Assembly: GCF_003633685.1 (NCBI RefSeq)
Contig: NZ_RBKT01000001.1
Coordinates: 1-64,000, forward strand
Source: Micromonospora pisi
GTDB lineage: Bacteria; Actinomycetota; Actinomycetes; Mycobacteriales; Micromonosporaceae
Length of the DNA: 64,000 nucleotides
Direction: 5' to 3'
Shown in pieces: positions 8,662 to 19,623 of the stretch. Position numbers and translations under genes: made by a program. Below the pieces are notes generated by a model. That model was not told the DNA's origin, did not search any database, and saw only the letters and a list, made by a program, of their open reading frames with translations. How positions within the stretch are numbered: the stretch's first letter is position 1; every line of letters starts with the position of its first letter.

Positions 8662-8686
8662 CCCGGCCCGGATGCGCTGGGCCGGG
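8662..8686. terminator. hairpin between amaP and kdpE
   Basis: CCCGGCCC (8662-8669) pairs with GGGCCGGG (8679-8686) across a nine-base loop, between the two convergent operons; it can serve either strand. Confidence 0.55.
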
Positions 8687-8706
8687 CACGGTCGCGGGGC
8701 CCGGCA

Positions 8707-9390
8707 CTACTCGGGCTGGAACCGGTAGCCCATCCCCGGTTCGGTGAGCAGGTGACGCGGGCGCGCCGGGTCGTCCTCGAGCTTGCGTCGCAACTGGGCC
8801 ATGTACTGGCGCAGGTAGTTCGTCTCGGACTGGTACTGCGGTCCCCAGACGTCATGCAGCAACTGGCGCTGGCTGACCAAGCGGCCGGGGTTGCGAATCA
8901 GGATCTCCAACAGGTGCCATTCGGTCGGGGTGAGGCGTACCTCCCGCCCGTCGTCGGCACGGACCGTCCGGGCGGCCATGTCGACGGTGTACCGGCCGAC
9001 CCGCACCGCCGCTACCGTCTCCCCCGCCCCGGCGGTGCGCCGGGTCACCGCCCGTACCCTGGCCAGCAGTTCGTCGACGCCGAACGGCTTGGTGACATAG
9101 TCGTCCGCCCCCGCGTCGAGGGCGAGCACCTTGTCCTGGCTGCCGGCCCGCCCGGAGAGCACGATGATCGGTACGTTGGTCCAGCCGCGCAGCCCACGGA
9201 TCACCTCCACCCCGTCCATGTCCGGCAGGCCCAGGTCGAGTACGACCAGGTCCGGATGCTGACTGGCGGCCAACCGCAGCGCGTCCGCCCCGTCGGCGGC
9301 GACCGCCACCTCGTAGCGCCGGGCCCGCAGGTTGATCCGGAGCGCGCGCAGGATCTGCGGCTCGTCGTCGACGACCAGGACCCGGGTCAC
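8707..9390 (-). CDS. kdpE: KdpE response regulator
   Basis: A 227-residue OmpR-family regulator. The receiver domain (about 1-120) has the acidic pair in VVDDE, the phospho-acceptor Asp in LVVLDLGLPDMDG and the Lys in YVTKPFG; a winged-helix DNA-binding domain follows (about 130-225, RLTPTEWHLLEILIRNPG and TNYLRQYMAQLRRKLE). It is expected to activate the kdp operon when phosphorylated by KdpD. GTG start, last gene of the kdp cluster, 49 bases after kdpD. Confidence 0.95.
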   Translation of the reverse strand: MTRVLVVDDEPQILRALRINLRARRYEVAVAADGADALRLAASQHPDLVVLDLGLPDMDGVEVIRGLRGWTNVPIIVLSGRAGSQDKVLALDAGADDYVTKPFGVDELLARVRAVTRRTAGAGETVAAVRVGRYTVDMAARTVRADDGREVRLTPTEWHLLEILIRNPGRLVSQRQLLHDVWGPQYQSETNYLRQYMAQLRRKLEDDPARPRHLLTEPGMGYRFQPE

Positions 9391-9439
9391 GACGGACCAC
9401 CGGGGCGACGTACGACGGGTCGGCCGCCCGCTGGCTCGG

Positions 9440-12001
9440 TCATTCGTGTTCTCCTTCGGCCGCCGGCAGGCTGAGCACCATCGTCAGCCCTCCGCCTGGG
9501 GTGTCCTCGGGGACAAGTGTGCCGCCCATCGCCTCGGCGAGCCCCCGGGACAGGGCAAGCCCGAGGCCGACACCGTTGTGGTTGTCCCGATCACCGGTCC
9601 GCTGGAACGGCATGAACGCCTGCTCCCACTGCTCCTTCGGCAGCCCGGGGCCGTAGTCGGCGACGCGGAGCTCGACCAGCCCGCCGTGCTCGCTGGCCGA
9701 GATCGAGGGCGGCCGGTCGGGCGGGCTGAACCGCAACGCGTTGGCGACCAGGTTGACCAGTACCCGCTCCAGCAACCCCGGGTCGGCCGAGACCGCTCGC
9801 AGGTGCGCGGGAAGGCTGACCTGAACCTGCCGGGCCGGCTCGCCCATCTCGTCGAGCACCGGTGGGACCGCGTCCTCCAACCCGATCGGGGTCAGCGACA
9901 GCCCGAGCACGCCGGCCTGGAGCCGGCTCATGTCCAGCAGGTTCGCCACCAGCCGGGTCAACCGGTCGAGCGACTCTTCCGCGGTGGCGAGCAACTCCTC
10001 CCGGTCGGACTCGTCGAACTCGACCTCGTGGCTGCGCAGGCTGGTCACCGCCGCCTTCGCCGAGGCCAACGGCGTACGCAGGTCATGGCTGACCGCGGCG
10101 AGCAGCGCCGTACGCATCCGGTCGGCCTCGGCCAGCGGCCGGGCCGTCGCCGCCTCCTCGGCGAGGCGGTCCTGCCGCAGGGCGAGCGCGGCCTGTGCGG
10201 CGAACGCCTCCACCACCCGCCGGTCGGCGGCGTCGAGCACCCGGCCGCAGAGCACCAGCGAGAGGTCCTCCGCCGCGCGCACCTCGACGTCCCCGCCGGA
10301 CGGGGTGAGGCAGGGCGTCGAACCGACGGTGGCGACCACCCGCCAGGCCCGGGGGTCGCGCTGCCGGTCCGGTCCGGACGCCGTCTCCGGGGCGCGTTCG
10401 AGCAGGGTGACCGAGGTGAGGCCGAAGGTCTCCTGGAGCCGTTCCAGGAGCGCGGTCAACGGCCGGGCGCCTCGCAGCACGCTGCCGGCGACCACGGCGA
10501 GCGTCTGGGCGTCCGCGCTGGCCCGGGCCGCCTCCCGGGTACGCCGCGCGGCCAGGTCAACCACCGCGCTGACCGCTGCGGCGACCAGGAGGAACACCAC
10601 CAGTGCGAGCAGGTTCTCCCGTTGCGAGATGGTGAACGCGTGCAGCGGTGGGGTGAAGAAGTAGTTGATCACAAGTGAGGCGGCCACCGCCGCCAGCAGG
10701 GCCGGCCAGAGGCCGCCGACCAGCGCCACCGCGATCACCATGCCGAGGAAGAGCAGGATGTCGCTGGCCAGGGAAAGATCGTTGGCGAGCAGCCGGAGCA
10801 GCACCGTCAGCACCGGGATGCCGATCGCGGCCAACCCGAAGCCGGTCAGTCGCCGCCGCCGGGAGAGCGCGCTGGTGACCGAGGGTGGGCGACGGCCGTG
10901 ACCGATCTGCTCGTGGGTCACCAGGTGTACGTCGATCGACCCGGAGAGCGCCACCGTGGTCACCCCGACGCCACGGGAGAAGATCTGCGCCAGCCGACCG
11001 CGCCGGCTCGCGCCGAGCACGACCTGGCTGGCGTTCACCCCACGGGCGAAGTCGAGCAGCGCGGTGGCGATGTCGGCGCCCACCACCTGGTGGTAGGTGC
11101 CGCCGAGGCTCTCCACCAGTACCCGTTGTTTGGCGAGTTGGGTGGGGTCGACGCCGGTCAGGCCGTCGCTGCGGCTGACGTGTACGGCGAGCAGTTCGGC
11201 GCCCTTGGGCGTACGGGCCGCGACCCGGGCGGCGCGGCGGATCAGGGTCTCGCCCTCCGGGCCACCGGTGAGCGCCACCACCACCCGCTCACGCGCCTCC
11301 CAGGTGGCGCCGATGTCGTGCTCGCTGCGGTAGCGGTCGAGCTGGTCGTCGACCTTGTCCGCGAGCCAGAGCAGCGCCAGCTCGCGCAGCGCGGTCAGGT
11401 TGCCGACCCGGAAGTAGTTGCCGAGCGCCGCGTCGATCTTGTCGGCGCGGTAGATGTTGCCGTGCGCCATCCGCCGGCGCAGGGCCTCCGGGGTCATGTC
11501 GACCAGCTCGACCTGCTCGGCCCGGCGCACCACGTCGTCCGGGAGGGTCTCCCGCTGAGTGATGCCGGTGATCTGCTCGACGACGTCGTTGAGCGACTCC
11601 AGGTGCTGGATGTTGACCGTGGAGAGCACGTCGATTCCGGCGTCGAGCAGTTCCTGTACGTCCTGCCAGCGCTTCTCGTTACGTGAGCCGGGCACGTTGG
11701 TGTGGGCGAGTTCGTCCACCACCGCGATCTCCGGCCGGCGGGCGAGCACCGCGTCGACGTCCATCTCGGTGAACTCGACACCCCGGTAGGTCATCGTCCG
11801 CCGGGGCACGATCTCCAGGTCACCGAGCATCGCCGCGGTGTGCTTGCGGCCGTGGGTCTCGGCGAATCCGACCACCACGTCGGTGCCCCGCTCGGCGCGG
11901 CGGTGCGCCTCCTCCAACATCGCGTACGTCTTGCCCACGCCGGGGGCGGCCCCGAGATGGATGCGCAGTTGTCCACGTGCCACCAGTCGATCCTGCCGCA
12001 T
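9440..12001 (-). CDS. kdpD: KdpD sensor histidine kinase
   Basis: An 853-residue membrane sensor kinase. In order: KdpD N-terminal domain with a P-loop (GAAPGVGKTYAMLEEAHRR, about 16-34) and the VVDELAHTNVPGS motif, a universal-stress-protein-like domain (about 230-360), four transmembrane helices (about 385-490, DUF4118), a GAF-like segment, the HisKA domain with phosphorylated His in AVSHDLRTPLASA, and the ATPase with NLVANALRF and GVGLGLALSRGL. It senses low potassium or turgor and phosphorylates KdpE. Length and order are standard for the family. It lies 28 bases after kdpC. Confidence 0.96.
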   Translation of the reverse strand: MRQDRLVARGQLRIHLGAAPGVGKTYAMLEEAHRRAERGTDVVVGFAETHGRKHTAAMLGDLEIVPRRTMTYRGVEFTEMDVDAVLARRPEIAVVDELAHTNVPGSRNEKRWQDVQELLDAGIDVLSTVNIQHLESLNDVVEQITGITQRETLPDDVVRRAEQVELVDMTPEALRRRMAHGNIYRADKIDAALGNYFRVGNLTALRELALLWLADKVDDQLDRYRSEHDIGATWEARERVVVALTGGPEGETLIRRAARVAARTPKGAELLAVHVSRSDGLTGVDPTQLAKQRVLVESLGGTYHQVVGADIATALLDFARGVNASQVVLGASRRGRLAQIFSRGVGVTTVALSGSIDVHLVTHEQIGHGRRPPSVTSALSRRRRLTGFGLAAIGIPVLTVLLRLLANDLSLASDILLFLGMVIAVALVGGLWPALLAAVAASLVINYFFTPPLHAFTISQRENLLALVVFLLVAAAVSAVVDLAARRTREAARASADAQTLAVVAGSVLRGARPLTALLERLQETFGLTSVTLLERAPETASGPDRQRDPRAWRVVATVGSTPCLTPSGGDVEVRAAEDLSLVLCGRVLDAADRRVVEAFAAQAALALRQDRLAEEAATARPLAEADRMRTALLAAVSHDLRTPLASAKAAVTSLRSHEVEFDESDREELLATAEESLDRLTRLVANLLDMSRLQAGVLGLSLTPIGLEDAVPPVLDEMGEPARQVQVSLPAHLRAVSADPGLLERVLVNLVANALRFSPPDRPPSISASEHGGLVELRVADYGPGLPKEQWEQAFMPFQRTGDRDNHNGVGLGLALSRGLAEAMGGTLVPEDTPGGGLTMVLSLPAAEGEHE

Positions 12002-12029
12002 CTGTGTTCGGAGCCACCCCGGGACGGGG

Positions 12030-12910
12030 TCAGCTGTTGCTGGGGAACTGTCGGTCCAGGGCGAGGTTGAGCTCGAGTACGTTCACCGCCGGCTCGCCCA
12101 TGAAGCCCAGGGCCCGCTCGGTGGTGTACTTGTCGATCAGCCCCCGTACGGTGCCGACGTCGGTACCGCGCTCCCGCGCGATCCGCGGCGCCTGCAGCCG
12201 GGCGTACGCCTGGCTGATGTCCGGGTCGAGCCCGCTGGCGCTGGCGGTGACGGCGTCGGCCGGCACCGCCGGGTCGGCCGGCGCGGTGCCACGGATCGGG
12301 GTGACGATCCCGCCGCTGTAGTCCGCGTCGATCTGCGCGCACTCCACGGTCACCCCCTCGTAGGTGGTGACGAACGGGGTCGCCGGGCAGGCCTCGTTGA
12401 CGCTGACCGCCCGGGTGACCGGACCGGTCAGGCCGTCCCGGTGGAAGACCACCAGCACCGCGCCGACCCCGTCGGGGGTGCAGAACGGCCGGGCGCCGCT
12501 CACCCCTTCGAGTTCGCCGATCGCCTTGCTCCGCTCGCAGACCTGGGTCAGCAGGCTCTGCGAGGCGTCGTCCGGGTTGGCGGCGAGGGTGTCCACGACG
12601 CTCTCCGGGCCAAGGTTGCTGGCGCTGGTGGAGGTCGGGTCGTAGCCGTCACCGGCGGCCGACGGGCGGCTCTGGAAGTAGCGCGTCACCGGGTTGCCGT
12701 CGGCGTCGGTGAAGAGCTGCCCGATCAGCCGGCTGCCGACCGTTTTGCCGTCGGCGGTCTGCACCAGGGAGCCCTCGGCCCGGCTGTGCAGTCCGGGAAT
12801 CTGCGCGACCGCGACCATGGCGAGTGGATAGGCGAGGCCGAGCAGGGCGGTGAAGACCAGCACCGCGCGGAACGCGGCCAGATGCTGGGCGATCCAGGAA
12901 GGTAGACGCA

Positions 12911-12914
<4 letters not shown>
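12030..12914 (-). CDS. kdpC: KdpC subunit of the potassium-transporting ATPase
   Basis: A 294-residue protein with one N-terminal transmembrane helix (about 12-35) and an extracytoplasmic domain containing the conserved [19 protein letters not shown] and [20 protein letters not shown] blocks. KdpC is the small stabilising subunit of the KdpFABC complex. The protein is about 100 residues longer than E. coli KdpC because of an insertion in the middle (about residues 110-200), a feature I have seen in other actinobacteria. It overlaps kdpB by ATGA (12911-12914). Confidence 0.95.
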
Positions 12915-15106
<2,192 letters not shown>

Positions 15107-15129
15107 GTTCTCTTTCCTCAGCATGTCTG

Positions 15130-16785
15130 TCACAGGCCCTCGGCCAGCGGGCCGAGGGCGAGCGCGGGCAGGAACGTCAGCGCCACGAGAATCACCGTCA
15201 CGCCGACGACCATGCCGACGAAGAGCGGGCGGTGGGTCGGCAGCGTGCCCTCGGAAGCGGGCACGGGTTTCTGCCGGGCGAGCGACCCGGCCAGGCCGAG
15301 CACGAAGATGATCGGCAGGAAGCGACCGAACAGCATCGCCAGCCCCAGCGTCGTGTCCCACCAGCCGGTGTTGACGGTGATACCGCCGAACGCCGACCCG
15401 TTGTTGTTCGCCGCCGAGGTGAACGCGTAGAGCACCTCGGAGAGGCCGTGTGGACCGACGTTGAGCGCGGTGGCGTTGTTGCCCGTACCGAACGCGAGCG
15501 CCGTACCCGCCAGCACCAGGGTCGGTGTGATCAGGAAGTAGAGCGAGGCGAACTTGATCTCCCGGGCGCCGATCTTCTTACCCAGGTACTCCGGGGTCCG
15601 GCCGACCATCAGGCCGGCGACGAAGACCGTGATCACAGCGAGGATCAGCAGGCCGTAGAGACCGGCACCGACACCACCGGGAGCGACCTCGCCGAGCATC
15701 ATGTTGAACATCGGCATCATGCCGCCGAGTGCCGTGTACGAGTCGTGGAACGAGTTCACCGCACCGGTCGAGGTGAGCGTGGTCGCGGCGCCGAAGGTGG
15801 CCGAGTTCGGGATGCCGAACCGGACGTCCTTGCCCTCCATCGCCGCACCGATCGCCTGCGGCACCGTGCCGTCACCGGCCAACTCGAATGCGTTGGTCAG
15901 CGCGATGCTGGCGATGGCCAGGATCGCCATCACCGCGACGATCGCGTAGCCCTGCCGGTTCTGCCCGACCAGACGACCGAAGACCCGGGGCAGGCTGAAC
16001 GGGATCACGAAGATCAGGAACAGCTGGAGCCAGTTGGTCCAGGTGGTCGGGTTCTCGAACGGGTGCGCGCTGTTGGTGTTGTAGAAGCCGCCGCCGTTGG
16101 TGCCGAGTTCCTTGATCACCTCTTGGCTGGCCACCGGACCACCGGTGAGCGTCTGGGTGCCGCCGGTCAGCGTGGTGACGTCGGTGCCGCCGTGCAGGTT
16201 CTGCACCATGCCGGCCGCGATGAAGACGACCGTTCCGACCACCGCGATAGGGAGCAGGATCCGCAGCGTGATCCGGGTCAGGTCGACCCAGAAGTTGCCC
16301 AGCTTGTCGGTCCGGCTACGGGCGAAGCCACGTACCAACGCGACCGCCACCGCGATGCCGACCGAGGCGGAGACGAAGTTCTGCACCGCCAGGCCGGCCA
16401 TCTGCACCAGGTGCCCCATGGTCGACTCACCGGAGTACGCCTGCCAGTTGGTGTTGGTGACGAACGAGACGGCGGTGTTCCAGGCGACATGGTTCGTCAC
16501 CGGGTCGAGGCCGAGTGAGAGCCAGAGCTTGTCCTGCAGGCGCAGGAACGCGTACAGGAAGAGGATCGAGACCGCCGAGAAGGCGAGCACGCTGCGCGCG
16601 TACACGCCCCAGGACTGCTCGGCCCGCTTGTCCGCGCCGATCAGCCGGTAGATGCCGCGCTCGACCCGTGAGTGCCGGGTGCCGGCAACCACGTTGTACA
16701 TGTAGTCGCCGAACGGGCGGTAGGCCGCGACCAGTGCGGCGGCGAGCACGACGATGAAGATCACGCCCGCGGTTGTCGTACTCAT
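15130..16785 (-). CDS. kdpA: KdpA potassium-binding subunit
   Basis: A 551-residue protein with about ten hydrophobic segments. Four pore-loop-like sequences typical of KdpA are present, including [33 protein letters not shown] and [12 protein letters not shown]. It forms the K+ channel-like part of the KdpFABC pump in the cytoplasmic membrane. The ATG directly follows the kdpF stop codon with no intervening base. Confidence 0.96.
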   Translation of the reverse strand: MSTTTAGVIFIVVLAAALVAAYRPFGDYMYNVVAGTRHSRVERGIYRLIGADKRAEQSWGVYARSVLAFSAVSILFLYAFLRLQDKLWLSLGLDPVTNHVAWNTAVSFVTNTNWQAYSGESTMGHLVQMAGLAVQNFVSASVGIAVAVALVRGFARSRTDKLGNFWVDLTRITLRILLPIAVVGTVVFIAAGMVQNLHGGTDVTTLTGGTQTLTGGPVASQEVIKELGTNGGGFYNTNSAHPFENPTTWTNWLQLFLIFVIPFSLPRVFGRLVGQNRQGYAIVAVMAILAIASIALTNAFELAGDGTVPQAIGAAMEGKDVRFGIPNSATFGAATTLTSTGAVNSFHDSYTALGGMMPMFNMMLGEVAPGGVGAGLYGLLILAVITVFVAGLMVGRTPEYLGKKIGAREIKFASLYFLITPTLVLAGTALAFGTGNNATALNVGPHGLSEVLYAFTSAANNNGSAFGGITVNTGWWDTTLGLAMLFGRFLPIIFVLGLAGSLARQKPVPASEGTLPTHRPLFVGMVVGVTVILVALTFLPALALGPLAEGL

Positions 16786-16875
16786 CTAGAAACGCTCCGG
16801 GAACAGGAGGGCTACCACCAGGAAGACAGCCAGCGCGGCCGACAGGATCAGACCGACGAGGTTGACAGCGTTCAC
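16786..16875 (-). CDS. kdpF: KdpF small stabilising subunit
   Basis: A 29-residue single-helix peptide (NAVNLVGLILSAALAVFLVV and then ALLFPERF) whose end, LLFPERF, is the classic KdpF terminus. It begins with GTG, preceded by GGTGGAG. Its stop touches the kdpA start, and its start overlaps the stop of the upstream mini-gene by GTGA. KdpF binds and stabilises the KdpABC complex in the membrane. Confidence 0.92.
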   Translation of the reverse strand: MNAVNLVGLILSAALAVFLVVALLFPERF

Positions 16876-16955
16876 AGCCGCTCCACCGCCCGGACCACCA
16901 GGGCAAGGGCCGCGAACAGTCCCACTGTCAGCAGCACGAACACGACGTCGATCAC
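16872..16955 (-). CDS. 27-residue single-helix membrane mini-protein upstream of kdpF
   Basis: A tiny gene, GTG to TGA, encoding 27 residues: an acidic start (ID), a long hydrophobic helix (VVFVLLTVGLFAALALVV) and a charged end (RAVERL). GAGGAG lies seven bases before the GTG, the best ribosome binding site of the kdp leader, and the stop overlaps the kdpF GTG by GTGA. The architecture is that of a translated, coupled first gene of the kdp operon. It resembles KdpF in size and topology but not in sequence. A role in complex assembly or in regulating KdpD is possible but unproven. Confidence 0.75.
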   Translation of the reverse strand: MIDVVFVLLTVGLFAALALVVRAVERL

Positions 16956-17075
16956 CGAACGTCTCCTCTATCGCGGGTTCATCGCGGCCATGAGTGACCG
17001 CACCGAACCATGGAAACGCGCCGGGCCCCGGGGGGTGCCGGGTCATGACGACCCCGCTACGCCACGCCGGTCCTT

Positions 17076-17110
17076 CTTGACGTTCCCTTGACGGTCACGC
17101 CGCTTTGACG
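17076..17110 (-). promoter_or_regulatory. direct repeats, candidate KdpE boxes
   Basis: On the minus strand, four heptamers: CGTCAAA (17110-17104), CGTGACC (17099-17093), CGTCAAG (17093-17087) and CGTCAAG (17082-17076). They form two pairs, each with an 11-base period, which is the spacing used by OmpR/PhoB-family regulators such as KdpE. They lie about 120-155 bases before the first gene of the kdp operon. Between them and that gene (16956-17075) I see no clear -35/-10 pair. Confidence 0.5.
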
Positions 17111-17242
17111 GGGGAACAGGCGAATTGGCGGTGATGTCGTGGCGTCAGAACCAGTCAAACGCAAAGGCATATCCGACAAGCCAGGAATGCCCTGGTAACG
17201 GCCCACATGGGGCCCTTCGCTCTGCGGATGTCGCCGCAGGGG

Positions 17243-17935
17243 TCAGGCGGTGCCGCGACCGGTCCGCGTCCGGAGGACCAGCACCACGCTGCCGACGGCC
17301 GCCACGCCGAGCAGGACCAGGATGACCACCAGGAGCCCGGACATCCCGCCACCGTCCCGGGCCGCGCGGGCCGGCGGCGCGGACGTACCGGCGGCCGGGG
17401 AGGTCGCCCCCGGGGCGGGGACGGCGCTGGCGGAGGCGCCCGCCACGGCGGGTGTGGTGGCGGGCCCGGCCGACGGAGCGGGCGGGGCGACGGGCGGCGC
17501 CGCACCGGTGGATGCGGGCGCCGGACCAGCCTGGCTGACCGTGAAGTCGAAACTGCCGACAGCGGGCGCGCCGGTCACCGGGGACATCTCGTAGCGGACC
17601 GTGTACCGCCCGGCGGCGCCGGGCCGGACCGGCTGACGGACTCCGACGCCCCTGATGTTCGGTGGCGAGGAGACCACGTCCGTCCCCTCCGGCCCGATCA
17701 CGGTGACCTTCACCGAGGCCGGGGACTCGTCGAAGACCAGCGTGATCAGCTCGGGTAGCCGGTCGACGGTCTGGTTCGCGCCCGGGGTGCTCTCCCGCAG
17801 GGTCGCCAACGCCGCCTGCGCTCGCGCCGACGTCACCGGTGCCGCCTGCGCCTGCGCCCCGGCGACCGGCGACAGGACCGCCGCGAACACGGCCACGGCG
17901 AGGGTGGCGACAACACGACCCACGGTGCTACGCAT
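17243..17935 (-). CDS. CopC-domain membrane-anchored protein
   Basis: About 230 residues: signal peptide (VGRVVATLAVAVFAAVLSPV), a CopC-like beta-sandwich (ESTPGANQTVDRLPELITLV, VTVIGPEGTDVV, GRYTVRYEMSPVTGAPAVGS), a long Pro/Ala-rich linker and a C-terminal membrane helix (GLLVVILVLLGVAAVGSVVLV) with a basic tail. CopC-type proteins handle copper outside the membrane. The usual N-terminal His of the copper site is absent here, so copper binding is doubtful. Several in-frame ATGs lie within 18 bases (17935, 17947, 17953); none has a strong ribosome binding site. A short hairpin (17222-17239) follows the stop. Monocistronic. Confidence 0.75.
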   Translation of the reverse strand: MRSTVGRVVATLAVAVFAAVLSPVAGAQAQAAPVTSARAQAALATLRESTPGANQTVDRLPELITLVFDESPASVKVTVIGPEGTDVVSSPPNIRGVGVRQPVRPGAAGRYTVRYEMSPVTGAPAVGSFDFTVSQAGPAPASTGAAPPVAPPAPSAGPATTPAVAGASASAVPAPGATSPAAGTSAPPARAARDGGGMSGLLVVILVLLGVAAVGSVVLVLRTRTGRGTA

Positions 17936-18110
17936 GCGCCACACCATAGCCATCCGCCGATGCCGGGGCCAGGGCGGCGGGCCGGGCGGATCGACGAGCA
18001 CCGACGCGCGGGCCCCGAGGGACCGCCGGTCGCCGGTCGACCCGGCCGACGACCGGTGTTTCACGACTGGTCGGCCGGGTAGCCCGCCCAGGAGCGACAG
18101 GGGGTACGCG

Positions 18111-18530
18111 ATGCCGGAATCGTGGGTCCGCGAGGCGACGGCGACCGCAGCGGGCGGGCAGCTGCGTACCAGCGACGGGGAACTTTCGACGACCTTGGCC
18201 TCTCCGCTCGCGCCGCACTGCAACGGGCTGAGCCCGGAGCAGCTGCTGGCCGCCGCGTTCGCCGCCTGCCTGCACCACGCGGCGGTCGAGGCGGCGACGA
18301 CGATCACCGACGAGGCCCACACGGTGCAGGTACGGGCGGAGGCGCGACTCGGCCGCGATCCCGACGGGTGCTACCACGCCGACGTACGGGCGAGCATCGC
18401 CGCGGTGGGGCTGACCCGCCAGCAGTTGGCCAGGCTGGCGGACTCCGCCGACCGACTCTGGCCCTTCTCCGGCAACGGCGGTGGCCGGCACACGCTCACC
18501 GTGACTCCGGCGAACGGCAGCGACCGCTGA
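18111..18530 (+). CDS. OsmC/Ohr-family protein
   Basis: A 139-residue protein of the Ohr/OsmC fold, which reduces organic hydroperoxides through a Cys pair. The peroxidatic-type Cys53 is present in PEQLLAAAFAACLHHA. The position of the second, resolving Cys (in the family motif VCPYS) is Trp116 in RLWPFSGNGGG, so a classical two-Cys cycle is not possible; Cys37 and Cys86 are extra. The start follows GGAGCGACAGGGGG. Convergent with the phosphatase gene downstream, with a hairpin between them. Confidence 0.85.
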   Translation: MPESWVREATATAAGGQLRTSDGELSTTLASPLAPHCNGLSPEQLLAAAFAACLHHAAVEAATTITDEAHTVQVRAEARLGRDPDGCYHADVRASIAAVGLTRQQLARLADSADRLWPFSGNGGGRHTLTVTPANGSDR

Positions 18531-18536
18531 CCGGCA

Positions 18537-18567
18537 CCCGACCGAACCGCGTATCGGGACGGTCGGG
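18537..18567. terminator. hairpin between convergent genes
   Basis: CCCGACCG (18537-18544) pairs with CGGTCGGG (18560-18567) across a 15-base loop, in the 43-base gap between the OsmC gene and the convergent phosphatase gene. Confidence 0.5.
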
Positions 18568-18573
18568 GTTGCG

Positions 18574-19518
18574 TCACCGGAAGCCGGCGGTGACCGCTCG
18601 GTGGTCACTGGCGGGGGTACGGACCACCCCCGCGGACGCCGCGGTGAGGCCCCGGTAGAGCACGTGATCGGGACGGGTGACCGGCATCGCCGCCGGCCAC
18701 GTGAAGCCCAACCCCCGTCCGGCGTCCGCCTGCGCGTCGGCGAGCAGGTCGGTCAGCGGGGTGATCGCCCGGTCGGTGCTGGCGGTGTTGAAGTCACCGA
18801 GCACGATCAACCGTTCGGCGGACTCCCGACGCAGGGTCGCGGCGAGCATGCCGACCGTACGGTCCCGGGTGGCGGTGTCGCCGGCCCGAGCCGAGCCGAG
18901 GTGCACGACGTACACCACCACGTCGCCCTGCGGGGTCTCCACCACCGCGCGTAGCGCCCGGTTCCAGCCCAGCCCGGTGTCGACGCCGACGTGCTCCCGC
19001 ATCGGGAAGCGGCTCCAGAGAGCGATCGTGGACTCGGTCGCCTGGTACGGATACCGGTCCCGGAGCGCGGCCGATCCCCGGATGTCGTCGCCCACCTCCT
19101 GGAGCCCGATCAGATCGGGCTCGGTGGTGGCGAGCGCGCTCACCGTGGCGGCCGGGTCCGGATTGCCGACCCGGAGGTTCTGACTGGCCACCCGGAGCGC
19201 GACCGTGCCACCGCCACCGGTGGGGAGCCAGGCCGTGCCGAACAGGCCGGCCCAGACCAGCGTCGGCAGCAGCACGGCGAGCAGTGCCAGCCGTGACCGG
19301 CGTAGCAGGGCGGCGAGGGCCAGCACCGGGATGCCGAGGCCGAGGAACGGGGCGCCGCTGTCGATCATGCTGCCCAGTCCGGCGACGTTGGGGATCAGTC
19401 GGTGTCCGGCGATCACGGCGGCCAGCACCACGGCGGCGACCGCGACGACCAGACCACGACGACCGCGCGACGGCTGCGCCGGTCCCGGATCGACAGGGTT
19501 GGTTTCGCTCGCGGTCAC
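18574..19518 (-). CDS. membrane-anchored endonuclease/exonuclease/phosphatase family protein
   Basis: About 314 residues. Three hydrophobic segments near the N-terminus are followed by an EEP domain with the expected residues: QNLRVGNPDPAATV, the Glu in LIGLQEVGDD, IVLGDFNTASTDRAI and the final Asp-His in ASDHRAVTAGF. Family members cleave phosphodiesters or phosphate esters of lipids and nucleotides; with a membrane anchor and outward domain this one may act on a lipid or extracellular nucleic acid. GTG at 19518 is chosen; an upstream ATG at 19584 in the same frame lies close to the regulatory palindromes of the divergent gene and is less likely. Confidence 0.8.
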   Translation of the reverse strand: MTASETNPVDPGPAQPSRGRRGLVVAVAAVVLAAVIAGHRLIPNVAGLGSMIDSGAPFLGLGIPVLALAALLRRSRLALLAVLLPTLVWAGLFGTAWLPTGGGGTVALRVASQNLRVGNPDPAATVSALATTEPDLIGLQEVGDDIRGSAALRDRYPYQATESTIALWSRFPMREHVGVDTGLGWNRALRAVVETPQGDVVVYVVHLGSARAGDTATRDRTVGMLAATLRRESAERLIVLGDFNTASTDRAITPLTDLLADAQADAGRGLGFTWPAAMPVTRPDHVLYRGLTAASAGVVRTPASDHRAVTAGFR

Positions 19519-19575
19519 TGTCCGTATCGTATCGCCGGTCGGGTGCCGAGTATTCCGGTACCCGCCCCCAAATGC

Positions 19576-19592
19576 GTCAACCATTGGTTGAT
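19576..19592. promoter_or_regulatory. operator palindrome 1 (imperfect)
   Basis: GTCAACCATTGGTTGAT, an imperfect palindrome with seven-base arms around ATT. It overlaps the -35 region of the regulator gene promoter and is a near copy of the palindrome 29 bases downstream. Confidence 0.6.
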
Positions 19593-19617
19593 TATCGCGG
19601 CATCGTCAACCTATGGT
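19588..19617 (+). promoter_or_regulatory. leaderless promoter of the Clp-N/HTH regulator
   Basis: TTGATT (19588-19593), an 18-base spacer, TATGGT (19612-19617), then six bases to the ATG at 19624. The predicted transcript starts at the A of the start codon, in agreement with the lack of a ribosome binding site. Each hexamer lies inside one of the two palindromes, so regulator binding would block RNA polymerase. Confidence 0.55.
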
Positions 19618-19621
19618 TGAC
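19605..19621. promoter_or_regulatory. operator palindrome 2 (perfect arms)
   Basis: GTCAACCTATGGTTGAC: perfect seven-base arms around TAT, ending three bases before the regulator start codon and covering its -10 hexamer. Confidence 0.65.
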
Positions 19622-19623
19622 CT

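Noticed and set aside
15107-15361. N-terminal extension of KdpB
   Set aside because: It would overlap kdpA, has no motif, and the ATG at 15106 has a proper ribosome binding site.
18102-18107. GGGTAC before the OsmC gene as a sigma-B promoter
   Set aside because: No GNNT at the correct distance, and it lies only three bases before the start codon, where it overlaps the leader and ribosome binding site region.
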